From CAINDZ01 sp964399195 (GTDB taxonomy: Bacteria; Krumholzibacteriota; Krumholzibacteriia; LZORAL124-64-63): a DNA stretch of 64,000 bases. The notes beneath the pieces are model-generated. The model ran no database searches. It saw only the letters and a program-made list of their open reading frames with translations, and had not been told where the DNA came from. Of the stretch, positions 53,926 to 61,239 are shown one piece after another. The DNA lies in the NCBI GenBank assembly GCA_964399195.1, contig CAYNPY010000009.1, forward strand, positions 1-64,000. The letters run 5' to 3'. Each line of letters opens with the position of its first letter. The stretch's first letter is position 1. A program made the position numbers and the translations under genes.

Positions 53926-56357
53926 TCGGCGCTCACCGTGCGCACGGCGCGGAACCCGACGGTGTCGTCGGCCGAGTCCGGATAGCGCGCGGCCCGCGCC
54001 GCGCCGCGGCAGTCCTCGCTGCCGCCGTACCAGCTGCCGCCGCGCACGACGCGCTGCGTGCCCGTCGGCGGCCCGGCCGGGTCCAGGACGACGCCGTCGC
54101 CGTCGGGGTCCAGCAGGCGGTAGTCGCCGTACCAGTCCCAGCACCACTCGGCCACGTTGCCGGCCAGGTCCGACAGGCCCCACGGGTTGGCCGCCTTCAG
54201 GCCGCCGGCGCGCGTGCCGGGCACCTCCCCGCCGGTGAAGCTGCCGCAGTACCAGGCCGCCGGCGCCAGCGCCGGGTCGACGTTGCACACCCGCGCCGTC
54301 AGGTCCCCGGCGACGAAGGCCGTCGTGGTCCCGGCGCGCGCCAGCCACTCCCACTCGGCCTCGGTCGGCAGGCGCCAGCCGTCGGCCGCGCGGTCCCAGG
54401 CGACCTCGCTGCCCGCAACCTGGTAGGCCGGCGTCAGCCCTTCGGCGACGGACTGCGCGTTGCACCAGGCGATCGCCTGCAGCCAGGTGACCGTCTCCAC
54501 GGGCAGCGCGCCGCCCGCGAAGCGGGACGGCGACCCCAGTCCGCGCGCGGCGTACTCGTCCTGCGTGACCTCCAGGTCGCGCCAGATGAGGCTGTCGCTG
54601 AGCACGACGGTGTGCTGCCACTCGTCGGCGTCGCGGCCGGCCTCTCCCGGCGGGCTGCCCATCGTCAGCACGTGGCGGCCGACCGTCGGTCCCGCCGCCG
54701 GCGCGGTCTGCGCCACGGCCACGCCGGGATCGGCCACCGCGAAGCGCAGGTGCCATGTGTGCTCGCCGGCCGGCAGCGTCGTCTGGTAGCGGTACTCCGT
54801 CGTGCCGCCGCTCGACGCGAGCGGCGTCATCGCCTGCGCCACGCCGTCGATGACCACCTCGTGCACGGTCGGCGCCTCGGCGAAGACGTAGCTCACCGTC
54901 CAGGTGAAGAGCGTGGCGGGCGTCCCCGCCCGGCGGTCGAGCCGCGGGTCCAGCAGAAGGATGCCCTCGCCCGCCGCAGCCCACGCATCCGCGGACAGCG
55001 CCGACAGGTTGCCCGCGTCGTCGCGCAACCGGACGGCGAAGTGCCAGTCCGTGCCGGCGGCGAGCCCGCCGACGACCAGGGTGGCCGGCGTGCCCGGCTC
55101 GCCCGGAGCGGCGACGCCCGGCACGGGCGTTGCCGCGGCCCAGGCCGCCTCGTCGCCGATCGGCGCCGCGGCGTAGCGCACCTCGGTGGCCTCGGCGCGC
55201 CCTTCCCAACGGTCGTCGCCGCTGTCGAGCCACTGCAGGCGCACCGCTCCGGCGCCGAAGGGCGTCGCCGCCACCGCCGCCACCGCGCCGGGCGCCGTGA
55301 CATCGCGCGCGGACCGGTCCGAAGCCAGCACGAGCAGTCCCTGGTCCCGGTCCACGACCAGCAGCAGGCCCTCGTGCGAGAAGCACAGGTCCATCGCGTA
55401 CCTGGTCAGGATGCGCCCCAGGAACACGGGCGCGCGCGGGTTGCTCACGTCGACGAAGTGCAGCCCCGCGCCCTGCGCCGCCAGCACGGCGATGCCGTCG
55501 CGCACGGCGATGGCCCGGCAGGTGCCCTCGAGCGGCAGTTGCGCCACGCGGACGGGCTCCGCGCCTCCGTCGATCGCATAGACCGCCAGGCCCGGCGCGC
55601 CATCGGCGACGAACGCGTAATCGCCCTCCAGCTCCACGTCCAGGGCCTCGCCCGGACTGTCGGCCCAGGCCACGACGCGCATGACTCCCAGCGCCAGGAT
55701 GCGGGCGTCGACCACCGCGAGGCCCATTTCGTCGTCCGCGACGTAGCACCAGCCGTCGCGCACGGCCACGCTCTCGGCGTAGCCGTTGGTCCCGGCGAAG
55801 ACGCCGTCATAGGCCAGAATGCCCGGCTGTGCCGGCAGCGACCGGAACACGCGCACGCCCTTCCAGCTCTCGGCCAGATAGGCGGTGTAGGCCGCGGCCG
55901 GGTCTTCCGGCTGCACGATGCAGATCCGGTTGCCGAAAACGGCGGTCGTATTGCTGTTGAAGGCCTGGATCGCCGCCGGATCGGTGCCGTCGTAGGAGGT
56001 GACTCCTTCCGTGCCCTCGACCACCAGCACGATGTCCCGCAGCCGGCCGTCGAAGAGCGTGCGCACGGCCCCGACGCTCTCGCTGTACTTGAGCGTGTTG
56101 ACCGTCTGCAGGAGGACCGGCGCGTACGGATCGCTGAAGTCGATGGCATGGAGCCCGGCCTGGCCGCCGGCCACGAACGCGGTGCGGCCGATGGTGACCA
56201 CGTCCTCGTTCTGGCTGGGCAGCGGCACGCTGCCGACGATGGCGAACGGCGCGCCCGGCGTCTCGTAGAGGTCCTGCTGGGCGCAGCCGCCGGGCAGCAG
56301 GCACAGGGCCGCGGCCAGGGCGGGAAGAAGCAGCCGGTGTCCGGGACGCGCGATCAT
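53922..56357 (-). CDS. Lipoprotein with LVIVD-type repeats, Fn3-like domain and FGE/sulfatase-modifying domain
   Basis: 811 residues. Lipobox LPGGC gives a lipid-anchored Cys near residue 25. Residues about 35-350 contain repeats such as GLHAIDFSDPYAPVLL, GLAVVDARILAL and GLHFVDVSNPRAPVFLG, the LVIVD beta-propeller pattern. A Fn3-like unit (about 355-450) and a second beta domain follow. The last 260 residues are a formylglycine-generating-enzyme-like domain: HVLTMGSPPGE, ITVTQDEYA-like EVTQDEYAARG, PVETVTWLQAIAWCNAQS, WRLPTEAEWEWLARAG, NPWGLSDLAGNVAEWCWDWY and VVRGGSWYGGSEDCRGAAR. Such domains are not always enzymes outside sulfatase maturation. The ATG at 56357 has GAGGAG 5 nt upstream; a GTG two codons earlier abuts that site. 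Confidence 0.87.
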   Translation of the reverse strand: MIARPGHRLLLPALAAALCLLPGGCAQQDLYETPGAPFAIVGSVPLPSQNEDVVTIGRTAFVAGGQAGLHAIDFSDPYAPVLLQTVNTLKYSESVGAVRTLFDGRLRDIVLVVEGTEGVTSYDGTDPAAIQAFNSNTTAVFGNRICIVQPEDPAAAYTAYLAESWKGVRVFRSLPAQPGILAYDGVFAGTNGYAESVAVRDGWCYVADDEMGLAVVDARILALGVMRVVAWADSPGEALDVELEGDYAFVADGAPGLAVYAIDGGAEPVRVAQLPLEGTCRAIAVRDGIAVLAAQGAGLHFVDVSNPRAPVFLGRILTRYAMDLCFSHEGLLLVVDRDQGLLVLASDRSARDVTAPGAVAAVAATPFGAGAVRLQWLDSGDDRWEGRAEATEVRYAAAPIGDEAAWAAATPVPGVAAPGEPGTPATLVVGGLAAGTDWHFAVRLRDDAGNLSALSADAWAAAGEGILLLDPRLDRRAGTPATLFTWTVSYVFAEAPTVHEVVIDGVAQAMTPLASSGGTTEYRYQTTLPAGEHTWHLRFAVADPGVAVAQTAPAAGPTVGRHVLTMGSPPGEAGRDADEWQHTVVLSDSLIWRDLEVTQDEYAARGLGSPSRFAGGALPVETVTWLQAIAWCNAQSVAEGLTPAYQVAGSEVAWDRAADGWRLPTEAEWEWLARAGTTTAFVAGDLTARVCNVDPALAPAAWYCGSFTGGEVPGTRAGGLKAANPWGLSDLAGNVAEWCWDWYGDYRLLDPDGDGVVLDPAGPPTGTQRVVRGGSWYGGSEDCRGAARAARYPDSADDTVGFRAVRTVSAE

Positions 56358-56385
56358 CTGCACTCCTCGCGATCGATGGGCCGGG

Positions 56386-57594
56386 TCAGAACCGGTAGGC
56401 CAGGTCGACCCACGTCTGCCACTGCACGAATGCCTTGTCCGTCGCCAGGTCGCCCTCCCAGGGCGACTCGACGGTCCGGGACGAGCGGCGGGTCGCCACG
56501 CGCAGCGTGACGTCCCGGCTCAGCTTGCGTTCCAGCTCCAGGGTGTACTTGTAGTTCAGGTCGCGGCGCCCCACGTGGTAAGGGTCGTCCACGAGCGGCC
56601 CCTGCGCCGTGTAGTAGTAGTCCATGAACAGGAACGTCAGGCCGATCCCGTCGACGTAGCGGGCCAGTTGGGGCAGGGTCAGGTCGACGCCCAGCCGGTA
56701 GAGGTCCCGTTCGTAGGACGGGTCGCTGTTGTCCGAGTTCCCCGGCACTTCGCCGACCTGGTCGATGCCGCGGCCGTTGCCGTCCTCGTAGCTGTAGTCG
56801 CCGCTGAGCGAGACCGCCGGGCTGACGGTCCACGAGAGGCTGCCGCGCAGTTCCCAGGCCGCGATGTCGTTCTCCATGAACTCCCGGTTGTAGTAGCGGA
56901 AATTCCGCTCGAAGACGAGCGTCGCCGACACCTTTCGCGACACGGTCTGCCGCCAGGTCAGGTTCCAGATGTTCCGCTGGAAGCGGAAAGCTTCCCAGGC
57001 GAGCGGCGTCGCGGGGTCGACCAGCGGCGAGCGGTCCGACAGGTGACGGATGTACTGGAATGGGGAGGCGTGCAGGTAAAGTTCCAGACTCTGCCGCCGG
57101 CCGACGTATTGGCGCAGGAAGAAGTCGAGGTCGGTGTTCGTCTTGATCGGGTTGTTGGCGTACATCCACCGCTTCGCGCGCACGCGCACGCGCGTCTGCC
57201 CCAGCGCGAAGAGGTCGCGCCGCGCCTCCAGGTCCAGCCCCGGGGCGACGACCAGGTCGTCCGTCGACTGGTGCGCGAACTTGAACGGATAGCTGCCGCT
57301 CTCGAAGGCGTCGATGTCGTCCGTGCTCGCGCCCAGGACGTTGTCGTTGTAGATGAGGCTCACCGTGGCGGCCCCGCGCACGTCCCAGCCGGCCGGCTTG
57401 GGCGCCGCCTTCGGCTTGGCGGCGGCCCGCTTGCGGGCGGCCGGGGCGGCTGCCGCCGGGGTCGCCGTCGTGTCGGCCGGCGCGGTGTCGGCCAGGGTCG
57501 GAACGGCAAGGCCGAGGATCGCGCCCAGCGCAAGCGCCGGCCTCAGCATCGGCGCCCGCGCACCGCGGTGGAGTCGACGCCCGGACGGCCTCAT
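56386..57594 (-). CDS. Outer-membrane beta-barrel protein of the pgs-type cluster
   Basis: 402 residues. A long positively charged n-region and hydrophobic LALGAILGLAVPTLA form the signal peptide; an Ala/Pro/Lys linker (about 37-68) follows. From residue 70 to the end there are alternating amphipathic strands rich in Tyr, Arg and Asp (AATVSLIYNDNVLG, RVRVRAKRWMY, LELYLHASPF, VSLSGDYSYEDG, VTLRVATRRSSRT), finishing with a C-terminal aromatic strand WVDLAYRF whose last residue is Phe, as in BAM substrates. The ATG at 57594 overlaps the pgsW stop as ATGA and has GAGGTG upstream. A role as export channel or surface anchor for poly-gamma-glutamate is inference from position. Confidence 0.8.
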   Translation of the reverse strand: MRPSGRRLHRGARAPMLRPALALGAILGLAVPTLADTAPADTTATPAAAAPAARKRAAAKPKAAPKPAGWDVRGAATVSLIYNDNVLGASTDDIDAFESGSYPFKFAHQSTDDLVVAPGLDLEARRDLFALGQTRVRVRAKRWMYANNPIKTNTDLDFFLRQYVGRRQSLELYLHASPFQYIRHLSDRSPLVDPATPLAWEAFRFQRNIWNLTWRQTVSRKVSATLVFERNFRYYNREFMENDIAAWELRGSLSWTVSPAVSLSGDYSYEDGNGRGIDQVGEVPGNSDNSDPSYERDLYRLGVDLTLPQLARYVDGIGLTFLFMDYYYTAQGPLVDDPYHVGRRDLNYKYTLELERKLSRDVTLRVATRRSSRTVESPWEGDLATDKAFVQWQTWVDLAYRF

Positions 57595-59606
57595 CGCCGC
57601 ACCTCGAGGTCCCCGACCGGAATCTGGAACTGCGCCGCGATGCCGCACCCGTCCGGGCGGAGGCAGCGCAGTTCGTAGCGGTGGCGGCCGGCCGGCACCT
57701 CCACCCGCACGCGGTGGCGCGTCCCGGGCAGCAGGTGCGGCGTTTCCACCCAGACGGCGCCCGCCAGCTTCTCCGCCGTCACGTGGTAGGTGCGGCGATC
57801 GACCCCATCGCGCGTCAGTTCCAGCGTGACGTCCTGCGTGCCGTTCATCGTCACGTCGAAGTCGATCCGCGTGTGGATCTGCAGCGAGGTCGGACCCGTC
57901 ACGTCCAGGACGAGCGGCCGGGCCGGCGCCGGCCGGTAGTACGTGCTCTGGGCGCCGCTGTCGAACTGGAGCGTCGCCACCGAGCCGTACGAGGCGGGCG
58001 TCAGCGGCGCGCGCCCGGTGCCCCGCCGCTTGACCTCGCCGAACAGGCGGCCGGCCACCAGCCCGCCGGAGGGGGCGCGGCCCGCCAGCTCGACGCGGTG
58101 CACGCCGGGGCCGACGTCGAAATAGGTCCGGCGCAGGGCGCTGACCTGGGCGCCGTCGCAGGCGGTCGCGGCCTCGTCCGCCGTCAGCGCCAGCGTGCGC
58201 GTCTCGGCCACGACGCCGTCGATGCGCACGGACAGCTCGTAGCGTCCACCAGCCGCGCCCGCGCCCGGGAAGCCGCGGGTCAGCAGCTTGTAGCGCCGCG
58301 GCCCGGTCAGCTCGAACGTCGCGCCGCGCCCGTCCGGCAGCACGACGTACGTGACGTCGCGCCCGTCCGTGCGCACGCAGGCGGAGCCGCCGCCCGCGAG
58401 CGGTCGGACCTCGCGCCACGACGTCACCGCGGCGTTCGCGGGCACCGCCGCCAACGCCGGCGCCAGCGCCAGGAGGACCCACAGCGCGGCCACGGTCCCG
58501 GGCTTACGGTTCAGCCGGTCGAACAGGCCCGCCCGGACCTCCGGCGCCAGGATCAGCACGCAGGCCAGCGAATAGACGACCAGCATCGCCGCGGCCAGCG
58601 GCAGGCTGTACATCTGCCGCTCGAACAGGGGCCCCTCGCCCGGCTGCGGCAGGAAATCAGGCGCCACGGGCAGGCCGTTGTCCTCAGCCAGGCGCGTCAC
58701 GTTCAGCAGGTGCACCACGGGCACGCCCTGCTCGGCGAAGAGCACCATCGTCCCCTTGCGGGCCCAGTTGTGCTCGCCCAGATCGAAGCTCAGACCCGAC
58801 GGCACCAGGAGCCGGTTGTGGCTGCTGCCCAGGCTGGCCACGCCGCCGCCCACGTTCACGCTCAGCTTGTAGGCGTGCCCGCGCTGGGCCTCGGCCCAGA
58901 ACGACATGCGGCGCGTGATGGCCTCCTCGATGTTGTCCGCCTCGAGCAAGGGCACGCCGTGCCGGGCGGCGGCCGCCTCGATCAGGCGCCTGCCCTCGGG
59001 GCTCAGGCCGCGCCCCATGTCGTTGCCGCCGCCGTGGGTGGCCGCGGCGCTGCGCGTGGTGAAGATGCCCGCCTGCAGCAACACCGCCTCCATGTCCAGC
59101 CAGGTGAACTGCGGGTCGTTGGCCCCCCACATCGAGGCGCCGATCGACGTGATCACGACCGGCCGCAGCTTCATCGTCTCCACGGCCGCGTACAGGGCCA
59201 CGTTCAGCGCCGGGAACGAGCCGCTGACCGCGACGGCGACAGGGTCGCCCGCCTTGAGCCCGGCTTGGCGGAAATACTGCACGAGCAGGGCGGCGAAGTT
59301 CGGATTGACGCTGGTGAGCTTGGACTCGAGGTCGCCGCGCGCATTCGTGATCAAGCTGAACTCGGGTCCGATCAGTCCGGTGCCGGCGGGGTCGTTGACC
59401 AGGTCGAGGTGACCCTCGTGCAGTCCGCGTTCGACACGCAGCGCCGCGAACGCCCTGGCGGCCAGGCGGGACGCCTCCAGCTTCAGTTCGTAGTCCCGCT
59501 GGCGCACCGGCACGCGCGCGTACTCGAGCAACGCCTGCATGAGCAGCGCCGCCACGGCCAGGCCCAGCAGGATCAGCTGCCGCCGCCTATCCAACCGCCA
59601 GCTCAA
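57591..59606 (-). CDS. pgsW: Poly-gamma-glutamate system protein PgsW, with long C-terminal extension
   Basis: 671 residues. A membrane helix (about 10-27) is followed by a soluble region with NPAGTGLIGPEFS-like DPAGTGLIGPEFSLIT, VAVAVSGSFPALNVAL, TSIGASMWGANDPQFTWLDME, THGGGNDMGRGLS, ADNIEEAITRRM and SVNVGGGVASLGSSHN, the PgsW pattern that accompanies pgsB and pgsC in Gram-negatives. Two more hydrophobic segments lie at about 337-357 and 372-392. The remaining 280 residues are beta-rich and predicted extracytoplasmic; this part is not usual for the family as I know it. Start TTG at 59606 has AGGGAGG just upstream and lies 20 bp inside pgsC. Molecular role unknown. Confidence 0.85.
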   Translation of the reverse strand: MSWRLDRRRQLILLGLAVAALLMQALLEYARVPVRQRDYELKLEASRLAARAFAALRVERGLHEGHLDLVNDPAGTGLIGPEFSLITNARGDLESKLTSVNPNFAALLVQYFRQAGLKAGDPVAVAVSGSFPALNVALYAAVETMKLRPVVITSIGASMWGANDPQFTWLDMEAVLLQAGIFTTRSAAATHGGGNDMGRGLSPEGRRLIEAAAARHGVPLLEADNIEEAITRRMSFWAEAQRGHAYKLSVNVGGGVASLGSSHNRLLVPSGLSFDLGEHNWARKGTMVLFAEQGVPVVHLLNVTRLAEDNGLPVAPDFLPQPGEGPLFERQMYSLPLAAAMLVVYSLACVLILAPEVRAGLFDRLNRKPGTVAALWVLLALAPALAAVPANAAVTSWREVRPLAGGGSACVRTDGRDVTYVVLPDGRGATFELTGPRRYKLLTRGFPGAGAAGGRYELSVRIDGVVAETRTLALTADEAATACDGAQVSALRRTYFDVGPGVHRVELAGRAPSGGLVAGRLFGEVKRRGTGRAPLTPASYGSVATLQFDSGAQSTYYRPAPARPLVLDVTGPTSLQIHTRIDFDVTMNGTQDVTLELTRDGVDRRTYHVTAEKLAGAVWVETPHLLPGTRHRVRVEVPAGRHRYELRCLRPDGCGIAAQFQIPVGDLEVRR

Positions 59607-60060
59607 TGAGCCTCCCTCCGTGCGCCACGACCAGCCCCAGGCGCACGATGAACGCCGCCACGGTCATCGTGCAGATGGTCTCGACGATCCCCTGTCGCAG
59701 CATCCAGTAGGCGATGAGCCCGGGGATGATGTAACCGATGGCCTGCAACACGGCGGCGTCGACGCCCAGGCCGGCGGCCGCATTGAACACCTTCAGGTAG
59801 CGCGTCAGGTAGCCGAACAGGTAGCCCGCCAGCACGCAGAACACCATCGTGCGCCGCCCGTAGAGCAGCACGAAGCGCCCGATCAGCTTCACCACGCCGT
59901 ACGTGACCAGCGCCGCCAGCAGCGTGCCGATGATGCGCAGCGGCTGGTCCAGGTAGAGCGCGATGTACCCCGGCACCACGAGTCCCCCGGCCGCCAGGCC
60001 CAGGATCTCGCTGAAGACGAGGCTGACGACCAGCCCCAGCCCGATGCTCTGGAAGATCAC
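59587..60060 (-). CDS. pgsC: Poly-gamma-glutamate biosynthesis protein PgsC/CapC
   Basis: 157 residues, integral membrane. It matches PgsC along its length: ILGLAAGGLVVPGYIALYLDQP, LVTYGVVKLIGRFVLLYGRRTMVF, the Gly-rich AAGLG, IGYIIPGLIAYWMLRQGIVET. PgsC forms the membrane partner of PgsB in the gamma-glutamyl ligase complex. The GTG start overlaps the pgsB stop as GTGA, and its 3' end overlaps pgsW by 20 bp, so the three are tightly coupled. Confidence 0.94.
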   Translation of the reverse strand: MIFQSIGLGLVVSLVFSEILGLAAGGLVVPGYIALYLDQPLRIIGTLLAALVTYGVVKLIGRFVLLYGRRTMVFCVLAGYLFGYLTRYLKVFNAAAGLGVDAAVLQAIGYIIPGLIAYWMLRQGIVETICTMTVAAFIVRLGLVVAHGGRLIELAVG

Positions 60061-61223
60061 GCCGCCCCGCTCCTTGCCCGCAGGTGTTCCAGCAGCGCGT
60101 GACCGATGCCGGCTATGTTCCCCACGCCCACCACCATCCCCCCGTCGGGGACCCTTGCGATCAGTTCGCGCCAGAGCGCCGCGGCGTCCAGCCGGCTCAG
60201 ATCGCTGATCGTCTCGCGCGGCAGGCCCTGCCGCAGGAGCATGTCGACGAACACCGCAGTGCCGGTGCCGATCACGGCGTAGTGCGCGGCCGGCAGCTCG
60301 CGGCCGAACAGGGGCGCCAGGTCCTTGCTCCGCCGCTGGCGATCGCCGCGGTTGTTCATCAGCAGCACGACGCGCGACCAGTCGCGCTGCAGCCCGAACC
60401 GCTCCCAGATCCGCACGTAGCTGACCGGGTCGTTCGCCGCGAACGCGTTGACGAACTCCACGCGCTTGCCCGACTCGAGCAGCGGCCAGCGGGTCAGGGC
60501 GCCCACGTCGGGCGTCACGCCGTACATCCCCGCCAGCGCCGCCGCGCGTTCGACGCCCGCGTCCAGGCACACGGCCAGGGCCAGGGCCACGTTGTCGGCG
60601 AACTCCTCGTAGGCGAAGCCGGCCATCTCCTGCTCGGTGACGTCGCCGGCGCGGCAGAGCCGGAACGTCGAGCCCTGTCGGCGCGCCACGCCCTCGAGAT
60701 AGCCCGCGTAGGCCTCCTCGGCGGTGAACAGCTTCGCCCGGCGCGGCACGGTGCCCGCCAGGCTGGCGGCCACGTCGTCCAGCGTCGGCCCCATCACCTC
60801 GAGGTGGTCCGGCCGCACGTTCGTGATGACGCCGTGCGTGGCGCGGACGATGGAGTGTTCGCACGTCCGCTGCAAGTCCGGCCTGACGGCCATGCACTCG
60901 AGCACCAGGGCGTCGCAGCGCTCGCCCGCCGCCGCCCGCATGACCGCCAGCTGCTCCCGGATGTTGGGGCCGCCCCGACGCCGGATCGGCGTCTCGCGGC
61001 CGTCCACGTGCACCAGCGCCGCGGCGCTGCCGGTGGTCTTGGCCACCACGCGCAGGCCGCCGCCGCGCAGCCCCGCCCCGATCAGCCGCGCCACCGACGA
61101 TTTGCCCCGCGTGCCGTTGACGTGCACGCGCACGGGGATGCGCCGGCGATGACGGTCGTGGCGCCAGGTCTCCCAGGCGCCCAGGGCCGTGAGCAGGCCC
61201 AGCAGCAGGGCGATCAGCTTCAT
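60057..61223 (-). CDS. pgsB: Poly-gamma-glutamate synthase PgsB/CapB
   Basis: 388 residues. An N-terminal membrane helix (about 2-18) and a Mur-ligase-like ATP-binding domain with P-loop NGTRGKSS (36-43), TTGSAA, RRGGPNIREQ, ALVLECMAVRPDLQ and TNVRPDHLEVMG. The C-terminal part has VEFVNAFAANDPVSY and LLMNNRGDRQRR. It ligates glutamate through the gamma-carboxyl using ATP. No pgsA/capA, capD or pgsE is visible in the window, so the system differs from the Bacillus set. GAGAGG lies 9 nt upstream of the ATG. It starts 17 bp after the C25 peptidase gene. Confidence 0.95.
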   Translation of the reverse strand: MKLIALLLGLLTALGAWETWRHDRHRRRIPVRVHVNGTRGKSSVARLIGAGLRGGGLRVVAKTTGSAAALVHVDGRETPIRRRGGPNIREQLAVMRAAAGERCDALVLECMAVRPDLQRTCEHSIVRATHGVITNVRPDHLEVMGPTLDDVAASLAGTVPRRAKLFTAEEAYAGYLEGVARRQGSTFRLCRAGDVTEQEMAGFAYEEFADNVALALAVCLDAGVERAAALAGMYGVTPDVGALTRWPLLESGKRVEFVNAFAANDPVSYVRIWERFGLQRDWSRVVLLMNNRGDRQRRSKDLAPLFGRELPAAHYAVIGTGTAVFVDMLLRQGLPRETISDLSRLDAAALWRELIARVPDGGMVVGVGNIAGIGHALLEHLRARSGAA

Positions 61224-61239
61224 GCCGGGCGGCCGCCTC

